DNA of 55,615 nt from Ruminococcus sp. AF46-10NS (GTDB taxonomy: Bacteria > Bacillota > Clostridia > Lachnospirales > Lachnospiraceae), in contig NZ_QRNF01000024.1 of NCBI RefSeq assembly GCF_003474435.1, forward strand, positions 1-55,615. Reading direction: 5' to 3'. This document shows positions 26,698 through 34,797 of this stretch, in pieces; the first letter of the stretch is position 1; each line of letters opens with the position of its first letter. A program made the position numbers and the translations under genes. The notes under the pieces are model-generated. The model was not told the origin of the DNA. It did not search any database and saw nothing but the letters and a program-made list of their open reading frames with translations.

Positions 26698-27465
26698 ATG
26701 AAGAATTTTACAGATTTAACAGGAAGAAAAGCAATCGTTACAGGTGGAACGCGAGGACTGGGATATGGCATGGCAGAAGGCTTGATGGAAGCAGGAGCAG
26801 AAGTTGTCATTGTAGGATCATCTGCAAAAGCAGAAGCAGTTGCGGACGAATTTACCAAAAAAGGATTTTTGTGTCATGGAGTAATTGCAAATCTGGCAGA
26901 TGCCAAAGATCGTGCAAGAGGATTTGAAGAAGCTGTGGAAAAGTTGGGAAATCCTCTGGATATTCTGGTAAATGCAGCGGGAGTACAGCGCCGTCATCCA
27001 AGTGAAGAAATTTCCAATGGAAGATTATCAGTATGTCATTGAAGTGAATCAGAATGCAGTATTTGACTGGTGTCAGAGAGCTGCCAAAAAGTTTATTGCA
27101 CAGGATAGCAAGGGCAAGATTATAAATATTGCATCTATGTTATCTTTCTTTGGTGGTTATACTGTTCCGGCTTACGCAGCATCGAAAGGGGCAGTAGCTC
27201 AGCTCACAAAAGCATTTTGTAATGAGTGGGCATCAAAAAAATTAATGTGAATGCTCTCGCACCTGGGTATATGGATACAGAGATGAACACGGCACTGACA
27301 GATCCATCGAATCCACGATATGCAGAAATTACCGGACGTGTTCATGCTCACGTCTGGGGAACTCTGGAAGATATGAAAGGTCCTTGTGTTTTTCTGGCAT
27401 TAGATGCATCCGACTATCTCAACGGAGCAATCATTCCGGTGGATGGAGGGTATCTCGTAAAATAG
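26698..27465 (+). pseudogene. SDR oxidoreductase (KduD/gluconate dehydrogenase-like), two frameshifts
   Basis: Three overlapping frames together make a short-chain dehydrogenase of about 255 residues resembling 2-deoxygluconate/5-keto-gluconate dehydrogenases. It has the NAD loop TGGTRGLGYGMAEG, NAAGVQRR, active-site Tyr and Lys in YAASKGAV, and PGYMDTEMN. An extra A near 27010 (GAAATTT) and a missing A near 27236-27240 (run of seven) break the frame. The start is the ATG at 26698 with GGAGGAG upstream. Two compensating indels in one gene suggest poor sequence or decay. It is probably unrelated to the molybdenum genes. Confidence 0.8.
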
Positions 27466-27512
27466 CATAATACAGAAGGCGTATAGGATTATGAAAGGCT
27501 TTCGATTAGGTT

Positions 27513-28376
27513 TTAAATGATTTTTCGGATAATAGCACTTCCATGCAGATCGCATACAGGATCTGCAAACAGGTGGTGTTTCAGGCAGAATTCGTCTACA
27601 GCTTTGTTACATCCGGAAAACTGGGTACTGTATACGTCATGGATCAGGAGAACTCCGCCGATAGACAGACGTTCATAAAACAGAGGTAATGCAGCAGCAG
27701 TTGGAGCATAGAGATCTGCATCTAATGATACGAAACAGAAAGTTTCATCGGTAATATCGGAAAAAGTATCCGGAAACCATCCTTTATGGATGATCACATG
27801 TGATGGATCAGGCATGATGCGAAGAACAGAGTCTACATCTGTAGAAGAAAAGTCACCTGTTTTAGCGCGAGACAGATGCCTGGAGGTTTCTACGGCAATA
27901 TCTTTTTCTGAAAAGCCTTCAAAAGTATCAAAAAGATGTATTTTTCGATCCGGAAAGGCCGTACTGATCAGGCAAGAAAAATCACCCTGGAAAACACCAA
28001 GTTCTGCCACATCTCCAGGGATATTTTGTTGATGCATCTGTTCGGCTAAAAGGCGCATAACCGCAACCCGTGCATCGAACATGCGAAGTGCAGAAGGATC
28101 ACAAAATGAACCGTGATAGCCCAAGTGCTCCATCTGCTGCATCATAGAACCACGCCGCCCTTCATCCAATACACCAAGAATAATCAGATCAGGAAGAAGA
28201 GCAGCGGCCTTTGATGGAGAACAGATTGGGATATTACCAATAAATTGTCCATGTTTGCGCGGATCGTTATCGGCAAAGCACATGATCTGATAGGAATTTC
28301 CAAGAAGTCGGGCAGTCATCTGCCCAATCTGTCCGGCACCGAATATAATAGTTTTGTAGACATGTTTTGTCATCAT
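27513..28376 (-). CDS. TylF/MycF-type methyltransferase with N-terminal Rossmann domain
   Basis: A 287-residue protein of two parts. Residues about 1-90 form a nucleotide-binding fold (KTIIFGAGQIGQMTARLLG) like that in sugar-nucleotide sensing domains. Residues about 95-287 are a SAM-dependent methyltransferase of the TylF/MycF kind (VAELGVFQGDFSCLI, HLFDTFEGF, VSLDADLYAPTAAALPLFYERL, GGVLLIHDV). TylF enzymes O-methylate sugars and need a metal. It overlaps xdhC by four bases, so it is translated together with it. The target is unknown, and its coupling to XdhC is unusual. Confidence 0.8.
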   Translation of the reverse strand: MMTKHVYKTIIFGAGQIGQMTARLLGNSYQIMCFADNDPRKHGQFIGNIPICSPSKAAALLPDLIILGVLDEGRRGSMMQQMEHLGYHGSFCDPSALRMFDARVAVMRLLAEQMHQQNIPGDVAELGVFQGDFSCLISTAFPDRKIHLFDTFEGFSEKDIAVETSRHLSRAKTGDFSSTDVDSVLRIMPDPSHVIIHKGWFPDTFSDITDETFCFVSLDADLYAPTAAALPLFYERLSIGGVLLIHDVYSTQFSGCNKAVDEFCLKHHLFADPVCDLHGSAIIRKII

Positions 28377-29398
28377 TTCATAGCAGCCTTTCTTTCAGCT
28401 CGAACCTGAATCATTTGTCCTGTGATAGATATTGCGATTTCAGCAGGTGTTTCTGCTTTAATATTAAGTCCCACAGGCGTGATAATACGGTCTAATTCTC
28501 GCTCATCGATTCCATACTCTTCTACGAGACGATGAAATACACCAGCTCTTTTGGCGAGACTTCCAATGACGCCGATATAGCATGCAGGTGTGGCAAGAAG
28601 TTGTGCCTGCACAATCGTATCATAGGCATGACCTCGTGTCATGACACAGCAATAATCAGCATCTGTGATAGAAATGCTCTGATCCAGATGATCAAAATCG
28701 CAAAGGATTGTCTCCGCTGCATCCGGGAAAATAGCAGGATCTGTAAATTCCGGACGGTCATCCAGAACGATGCAGTGAAAGTCAACACTTGCAAGTATTG
28801 GTACCAGCTTTTGTGAAACATGCCCGCCTCCAAATACATAGACAGTTCCGGATGTACCGATTTGTTCTGTAAACAGGTCACAGGTTTCATTGCGATGACG
28901 GCATGGTCTTGCAGATAAGGAAGATAAGATGGAAGAAGGAACATCAGCATTTCCAGTCAATCCATAGGATGCACTGTAAAGACTCATACCGGATGTAGCA
29001 TGAAGATCACAGATCAGCCAGAAATCTTTTCGTTCTTTATATAATGTCTCAGCAGTTACGGCAAGTTCCATAATAATAGGGTCATTATGATCCAGATACT
29101 GGAAAAATGCGGTAACATCACCACCACAAATCATACCGATATTTTCAACATCTTTGCGATTCAACCGGAATTCATGTTCACAGGATTCTTTCTTTTCAAG
29201 AATATCAAGTGCCATAAGCTCTGCACGATATTCGACAGAACCTCCGCCTATGGTTCCGGCAATTCGGCCTTTTTTTCCAACCAACATACGGGAACCGGCA
29301 CCTCTTGGCGTCGATCCTGAGGAAGCAACGATGGATGCAAGCACAAGGTCGTTTCCTTTTTGAAATTCTTGTTGTATGATCTGAAATAAAGTTCTCAT
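28373..29398 (-). CDS. xdhC: XdhC-family molybdenum cofactor insertion factor
   Basis: A 341-residue XdhC/CoxI protein. These bind molybdenum cofactor, protect it while it is sulfurated and pass it to xanthine-dehydrogenase-type enzymes. The N-terminal domain has VASSGSTPRGAGSRMLV and GTIGGGSVEYRA; the middle contains VFGGGHVSQKLVPIL, the Rossmann loop of the XdhC C-terminal domain, and VMTRGHAYD; it ends with EIAISITGQMIQVRAERKA. It should serve the Mop-type hydroxylase encoded divergently nearby. Complete, with a GGAGGTG ribosome binding site. Confidence 0.92.
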   Translation of the reverse strand: MRTLFQIIQQEFQKGNDLVLASIVASSGSTPRGAGSRMLVGKKGRIAGTIGGGSVEYRAELMALDILEKKESCEHEFRLNRKDVENIGMICGGDVTAFFQYLDHNDPIIMELAVTAETLYKERKDFWLICDLHATSGMSLYSASYGLTGNADVPSSILSSLSARPCRHRNETCDLFTEQIGTSGTVYVFGGGHVSQKLVPILASVDFHCIVLDDRPEFTDPAIFPDAAETILCDFDHLDQSISITDADYCCVMTRGHAYDTIVQAQLLATPACYIGVIGSLAKRAGVFHRLVEEYGIDERELDRIITPVGLNIKAETPAEIAISITGQMIQVRAERKAAMK

Positions 29399-29429
29399 AT
29401 ATAAAACACCTCCTGTAATTTTCTATAAG

Positions 29430-30503
29430 TCATATCGTCATGTGACAGATGGTCTGTATCATATTTTGCAGATCAAGAGCCTGTTTAAGCTGTCGTTCAT
29501 GAGATTTCAAAGCTTCGGGACTGTTACACTTACACAGACTGTCCGCAAATCGTTTTTCGATGGTTACACGTTCGGTTTCCTGAATCAGTTTATCTGATAA
29601 AAAGACGATAGCCGCTTCATTCAGAATTGTCTTCTGTAAACCATGATGTTGTGAAATAATCTGACTGATTTCAGTATAGCCTAATTGTAAGAAAAGATCA
29701 CCACCTGTTTTGGTGTGATGTTTTTGAAGTCTGGCAATATCATGAAGGAGCGCTCCGGAGCGAATCAGTTTTTTATTAAAAAAGTAACCATGAGATTCCA
29801 GCAGATCGCAGAAAAGGCAAGCCAATTCAGTCACTGCATCACTGTGCGCCTGTACATGATGAGGAAGAGACACCGCATCGCGAAGCATCCGGCATAGTTC
29901 GTCATGCAAGTCAGGATGAGGCAGCAGGTAAGTCGAATCAGATAAGGCAACATGATCGTTATCGTCTGCGTTCAGATGATAATAGGAACCACATGGAAGA
30001 CGAAAATACTGTCTGGCATGCTGTTTTGAATCAAGCAAATACAGATAAGAAGAAATTACATCTGTATGAGCAACAATCGCAATATCACCCTCAGAAGAAC
30101 GAAGAATCTCATAAATTGCCTGCGAAAAACGCATGCCAGATGCGAAAGGAGTTTCTGCTCCTGGAATCGGGTAATCAGGATTCATTCCACGTGCTTCATA
30201 TATGTCCGGCCATCTTTTGCGTATCTCATCAAATGAAAGACCATCCCATTCTCCCAGATTTCGTTCTGTTAAATCTGAGATAGTGATATGTGGAAGATCA
30301 GGTGTGATATGTGCAGCCGTTTCCATAGCTCTTGACAAAGGACTGCAGTAAACAGCAGTTATTTTATCATCCAGTTCTCCGTGAAGAAGGACTGACTGCA
30401 GATGTCCAAGCATAGATAAAGAAAAATCAGTCTGACCGATACAGTAAGAATGTTCATCTGGATATTGTGTTTTTCCGTGTCGAATAAGATAAAGATTACG
30501 CAT
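29430..30503 (-). CDS. Histidine phosphatase / HD domain fusion protein
   Basis: A 357-residue two-domain protein. Residues 1-190 are a histidine phosphatase (phosphoglycerate mutase fold): NLYLIRHGKTQ at the very start, ERNLGEWDG, and VAHTDVISSYL. Residues about 220-357 are an HD domain (GALLHDIARLQ, SQIISQHHGL). The fusion recalls cobalamin-phosphatase-like and HD hydrolases, so a phosphorylated small molecule or nucleotide is the likely substrate. The start at 30503 gives the phosphatase its canonical N-terminus and overlaps the previous gene by eight bases, so the two are coupled. Confidence 0.8.
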   Translation of the reverse strand: MRNLYLIRHGKTQYPDEHSYCIGQTDFSLSMLGHLQSVLLHGELDDKITAVYCSPLSRAMETAAHITPDLPHITISDLTERNLGEWDGLSFDEIRKRWPDIYEARGMNPDYPIPGAETPFASGMRFSQAIYEILRSSEGDIAIVAHTDVISSYLYLLDSKQHARQYFRLPCGSYYHLNADDNDHVALSDSTYLLPHPDLHDELCRMLRDAVSLPHHVQAHSDAVTELACLFCDLLESHGYFFNKKLIRSGALLHDIARLQKHHTKTGGDLFLQLGYTEISQIISQHHGLQKTILNEAAIVFLSDKLIQETERVTIEKRFADSLCKCNSPEALKSHERQLKQALDLQNMIQTICHMTI

Positions 30504-31428
30504 TGAAAAATCCTCTGAAACACTTTTCAAATATTGCTTCGGAACAGGTACGTGTTTCCTCTGAAAAACGGGCATATCGTTTCAAAAATTCTTCTCCGTA
30601 TGGTGTCAGCTCACTGTGACTGCCCTTTACACCGCCCTGACTTCGAATAATCAGCGGTTCATGAAGCTGAGATTCTAATGTATGGATCAGATTCCAGCTG
30701 GTGGAGTAGGAAATGTGCATGCGTTCGCAGGCATCACGAACAGATCCTGTTTCATGAATCAGTGTAAGCAGCGAATAAAGCTGTTCATCAAAGAAGACCT
30801 TTTCCCGTGCCAGCTGAATCTGAATCTCTGAACGGATCAGACTTTGATTGTGTGCACGAAGAAGTTCTGCATAATCCTCTGGTGTATCCGTATCATGAAT
30901 GATTCCAGGATCTTCTACATTTAAACAATACATGGGAGTTCCACAATGTTCTACAGCACCCTTCAGACCAGTGTTTCCATCATTGCTTAAAATGGACTCA
31001 ATTAATGAGGAACGAATCAGGATCGGATGACCTGGAGTTCCGTTACAGACCGGAGTGACAAGAGGCTGTCCAAGAGAAAGCATTTGTGTAACGGTATGTG
31101 CTGTGAATAGTGGAACATCTACAGGTGTAAAGAGTACCGTATCCACTTTGTCTTTTAAATATTCCAGTCCAATCCTGACAGAATCAAACATATGAGTAGT
31201 TTCATAGTCATCATTTCGAAGAAAAATAACATGATTGGAAGCAAGGTGGCGTTCCAGAGCATCCGCATTATATCCGGTTACCACCACTATTTTAGAGATT
31301 CCGGCCTGCCGGAAGTTATTAATCACACGCTGCGCGATGGAAATGGATCCAAGCTGAAGCATGGGCTTGAAGTCTCCCATTCGTGACGATTTCCCTGCAG
31401 CTACGATGAGAGCACCTGTCTGCATCAT
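30496..31428 (-). CDS. MobA/MocA-like NTP transferase fused to ModE/LysR-type HTH (DVU_1551 family)
   Basis: A 310-residue fusion. Residues about 1-195 are a MobA-like nucleotidyltransferase: LIVAAGKSSRMGDFKPMLQL and LFTPVDVPLF with the metal-binding Asp, and GTPGHPILI. This variant (MocA-like) typically adds CMP to the cofactor of xanthine dehydrogenase-family enzymes. Residues about 215-300 are a winged helix of the LysR/ModE N-terminal kind (TGSVRDACERMHISYSTSWN, then GGVKGSHSELTPYGEEFL). The combination suggests an enzyme that also senses the cofactor and binds its own promoter; that is inference. The family name is from memory. It heads the minus-strand operon. Confidence 0.85.
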   Translation of the reverse strand: MMQTGALIVAAGKSSRMGDFKPMLQLGSISIAQRVINNFRQAGISKIVVVTGYNADALERHLASNHVIFLRNDDYETTHMFDSVRIGLEYLKDKVDTVLFTPVDVPLFTAHTVTQMLSLGQPLVTPVCNGTPGHPILIRSSLIESILSNDGNTGLKGAVEHCGTPMYCLNVEDPGIIHDTDTPEDYAELLRAHNQSLIRSEIQIQLAREKVFFDEQLYSLLTLIHETGSVRDACERMHISYSTSWNLIHTLESQLHEPLIIRSQGGVKGSHSELTPYGEEFLKRYARFSEETRTCSEAIFEKCFRGFFNA

Positions 31429-31636
31429 AGATACCTCCTAAAAATAACATTGTACAAATTTGATATTATTATAGCATGAAAAGTGAGGATAAATAGTAAA
31501 ATTTTCGACAAAGTAATAAAACAATATAAAAAAGAGCAAAAAATAGCCAACTAATAATTATTTACAATTTGTAAAACTGTACAAAATTATGATAACATGA
31601 AATTATACAAAATAATGTAAACAGGAGAACGTTTCC
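31429..31636. promoter_or_regulatory. Divergent promoter region with TGTACAAA-type repeats
   Basis: The 208-bp AT-rich spacer separates the NTP-transferase operon (minus) from the mop operon (plus). It contains ATTGTACAAATTTGAT near 31449, CTGTACAAAATTATGAT near 31577 and TTATACAAAATAATG near 31602, plus TTTGTAAAAC near 31568. Repeats of this kind in a divergent spacer are typical operators, and the HTH domain of the transferase encoded alongside is the obvious candidate ligand. Confidence 0.5.
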
Positions 31637-31897
31637 ATGGATAAGATTTTTGAAATTACCGCAAAAGAAGTTACGATACAGGTAAAAGATGAGCGCACAG
31701 GAGAGCAATACAGTCGGACACTTCCGATTGATTATTATGAGAATGCGAATGTTTTAAAACTCAGCGGTGAGAATCTGGACGGAAGCAGCTCTTCCATTGT
31801 TTTCTATTCTGTCAGAGGAATGGAAAAACTTAAAGATCTGACGGGTAAGGGAGTCGATCATGATCCATGCGGAACACATAAGTCAGAAGATTTGTAA
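31637..31897 (+). CDS. Small protein at the head of the mop operon (86 aa)
   Basis: An 86-residue soluble protein starting ATG with AGGAGAACG upstream. It contains IQVKDERTGEQYSRTLPID and ends near a DHDPCGTHKSEDL tail with a single Cys. No membrane segment or known domain. The second half looks like a short beta-rich fold. It is the first gene of the divergent operon, 36 bp before the oxidoreductase gene, so it may assist that enzyme. I do not recognise the family. Confidence 0.65.
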   Translation: MDKIFEITAKEVTIQVKDERTGEQYSRTLPIDYYENANVLKLSGENLDGSSSSIVFYSVRGMEKLKDLTGKGVDHDPCGTHKSEDL

Positions 31898-31933
31898 CAT
31901 CGGAACGTGTATTTTTTAAAGGAGGAATGAAAC

Positions 31934-34696
31934 ATGATTAAAAAGACATTGAAGATCAATGGTGTGGAGCGAATCCTTATTCTTGATAAGGATGAGACAC
32001 TGGCTCAAGTACTTCGTGAGCATCTTCTTCTTACAGGATGTAAGATTGGCTGTGGAGAAGGTCATTGCGGAGCATGTAATGTTATTATGAACGGAAAAGT
32101 TACAAGATCCTGTATCTATAAGATGAGCCGTGTTCCTGACCACGCAGAGATTACAACGATTGAAGGTGTCGGAACCATTTCTGATATGCACCCAATTCAG
32201 GTTGCATGGATGGCATATGGATGTGCACAGTGTGGTTTCTGTTCACCGGGATTTATTATCTCAGCAAAAGTGCTTCTTGATGAGAATCCAAGTCCGACTC
32301 GCGAAGAGGTAAGAGACTGGTTTAACAAACAGCGTAACCTTTGTCGCTGTACAGGTTACAAGCCACTTATTGACGCAACTATGGCAGCTGCAGCAGTTCT
32401 GCGCGGCGAGATGACAAAGGAAGATCTTGTGTTCAGACAGACAGAAGATTCTATCGTGGGTACAAATTATATTCGTCCGTCAGCAGCACAGAAAGTAACA
32501 GGTACTTGGGATTTCGGTGCAGATGATGCATTAAAGATGCCGGTTGGAACGCTTCGTCTTGCGCTTACACAGGCGAAGGTTTCTCATGCAAATATTCTTA
32601 GCATTGATACAACAGAAGCAGAAAGTATGCCGGGTGTTGTACGTGTGATTACTGCAAAAGACATAAAGGCAGCAGGTGGAACCAACAAGATCAATGGACT
32701 CGTAATGCTTCCAAAACACAATAAGACAGACGGTTTTGAACGTCCGGTACTTTGTGATGAAAAGATCTTCCAGTTTGGCGATGCAATTGCGATTGTAGCT
32801 GCGGATACAGAAGAACATGCCCGTGCAGCTGCTGATGCAGTAAAGGTTGAGATTGAAGAACTTCCTGCATACATGAACGCAATGGATGCAATTGCACCTG
32901 ATGCAGCAGATATTCATCCTGGTATTCCAAATGCATTCTTTGAGACAAATTGTATCAAAGGTCCTGATTTTGACTGGGATAGTATACCAGATTCCCAGCA
33001 GGTTGAGATTGAATCTTACTGCTCACGTCAGCCACATCTTCACCTTGAACCGGACTGTGGCTATGGATATATTGATGAAGACGGTATGATAACAGTGCAT
33101 TCCAAATCTATCGGTATACATCTTCATATGCCTATGATCGCAGATGGTATCGGTGTACCAATGGAAAACTTAAGACTTGTTCAGAACCATGCAGGCGGAA
33201 CATTTGGTTACAAGTTCTCACCGACAAATGAGGCTCTGATTGGTGCAGCTGTTAAGATTCTGGAACGTCCGGTATCGCTGGTATTTAATCAGTTCCAGAA
33301 CATTACTTATACAGGAAAGAGATCTCCTGCATTTATGAATATTAAGCTTGCAGCAGATGAAAATGGTAAACTCTTAGCACTTTGGGGTAACAACTATGTA
33401 GATCACGGTCCATATTCAGAATTTGGCGATCTGCTTACCATGAGACTTTCTCAGTTTACAGGCGCAGGTTATGGAATTAATTCTATTCGTAATAAATCAA
33501 CAACCGTATTTACAAACCATGCATGGGGCTCCGCATTCCGTGCTTATGGTTCACCACAGTCTTATATGGGATCTGAGATTGCAATTGACGTGCTGGCAGC
33601 TAAGATGGGAATCGATCCGTTTGATATCCGTGAAATGAACTGCTATAAAGAATCAGAGGGCACTACCATCCCGACAGGTTATCCACCGGAGGTATATTGT
33701 GAGGAAGATTTGTTTAAGAAAGCACGTCCATTGTATGAAGCGGCGAAAAAACGTGTTGCCGAAAAGAATGCAGCTTCTGACGGAAAGATGAAATATGGTA
33801 TCGGTGTATCTCTTGGAGTATACGGTTGTGGTCTTGATGGTGTTGATACATCAAATGCATTTGCAGAATTAAATCCGGATGGAACCGTTACGATGTATGC
33901 TGCATGGGAAGATCATGGACAGGGGGCTGATATGGGTGTTCTTGTATCATCTCATGAAACACTGCGTCAGGCAGGAATCAGACCGGAACAGATTAAACTG
34001 GTTATGAATGATACGAAGACATGTCCGAATGCAGGACCTGCAGGAGGATCACGCTCACAGGTTATGTCAGGTAATGCATGTCGTCTGGCTGCAGAAAATC
34101 TTGTAGCAGCAATGAAGAAAGAAGACGGAACATTCCGTACTTATGATGAGATGGTAGCAGAAGGGCTTGCAACAAAATATGAAGGTAACTGGGTAACTAC
34201 ATTCTGTGCAGATCATCCGATCGATCAGGATACCGCACAGGGCGATCCATTTGCAACTTATATGTATACTATCTTCCTGCCGGAAGTTGCTGTTAATACA
34301 GAAACAGGTAAAGTTACCGTTGAGAAATTTACTTGCGTAGCTGACGTAGGTACGATCATGAACAGACTTCTTGTAGAAGGTAATTTCTATGGTGGTCTTG
34401 TACAGGGTATCGGTCTTGCTCTTTCGGAAGATTTTGAAGATTTGAACCATGACACCACTTTGAAGAATTGTGGTATTCCATATCCAAAGGATGCTCCGGA
34501 TGATATTGAACTTCACTTCAATGAAACATATCGTCCAAGTGGTCCTTACGGTGCGGCTGGTTGTGGTGAGGCTCCACTGGATGCTCCACATCCTGCAATC
34601 CTGAATGCAATCTTTAATGCGACAGGTGCACGTATTACACGTATCCCTGCCCGTCCGGAAAGGGTTCTTGCAGCATTAAAAGAACTTGAGAAATAA
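31934..34696 (+). CDS. mop: Mop-type molybdopterin aldehyde oxidoreductase
   Basis: A 920-residue single-chain xanthine oxidase-family enzyme like Desulfovibrio gigas aldehyde oxidoreductase (about 907 residues). It oxidises an aldehyde (or hydroxylates a heterocycle) using water. The plant-type [2Fe-2S] cluster has Cys40, 45, 48 and 60; the second has Cys100, 103, 137 and 139, the same numbers as I recall for the D. gigas enzyme. There is no FAD domain. The molybdenum domains run from about residue 175 on (GTFGYKFSPTNEA, SAFRAYGSPQ, GPAGGSRSQVMSG), and the catalytic Glu is in AAGCGEAPLDAPHPA near the end. Complete. Confidence 0.93.
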   Translation: MIKKTLKINGVERILILDKDETLAQVLREHLLLTGCKIGCGEGHCGACNVIMNGKVTRSCIYKMSRVPDHAEITTIEGVGTISDMHPIQVAWMAYGCAQCGFCSPGFIISAKVLLDENPSPTREEVRDWFNKQRNLCRCTGYKPLIDATMAAAAVLRGEMTKEDLVFRQTEDSIVGTNYIRPSAAQKVTGTWDFGADDALKMPVGTLRLALTQAKVSHANILSIDTTEAESMPGVVRVITAKDIKAAGGTNKINGLVMLPKHNKTDGFERPVLCDEKIFQFGDAIAIVAADTEEHARAAADAVKVEIEELPAYMNAMDAIAPDAADIHPGIPNAFFETNCIKGPDFDWDSIPDSQQVEIESYCSRQPHLHLEPDCGYGYIDEDGMITVHSKSIGIHLHMPMIADGIGVPMENLRLVQNHAGGTFGYKFSPTNEALIGAAVKILERPVSLVFNQFQNITYTGKRSPAFMNIKLAADENGKLLALWGNNYVDHGPYSEFGDLLTMRLSQFTGAGYGINSIRNKSTTVFTNHAWGSAFRAYGSPQSYMGSEIAIDVLAAKMGIDPFDIREMNCYKESEGTTIPTGYPPEVYCEEDLFKKARPLYEAAKKRVAEKNAASDGKMKYGIGVSLGVYGCGLDGVDTSNAFAELNPDGTVTMYAAWEDHGQGADMGVLVSSHETLRQAGIRPEQIKLVMNDTKTCPNAGPAGGSRSQVMSGNACRLAAENLVAAMKKEDGTFRTYDEMVAEGLATKYEGNWVTTFCADHPIDQDTAQGDPFATYMYTIFLPEVAVNTETGKVTVEKFTCVADVGTIMNRLLVEGNFYGGLVQGIGLALSEDFEDLNHDTTLKNCGIPYPKDAPDDIELHFNETYRPSGPYGAAGCGEAPLDAPHPAILNAIFNATGARITRIPARPERVLAALKELEK

Positions 34697-34797
34697 GCTT
34701 AATTCATAATGTGGTTGGAGTAAAAGCTGCCAACTGTGATATAATCAGGGGAGACGGGAAACTGCCTCCCCTTTACAGACGAAAGGAGTATCAGGTT

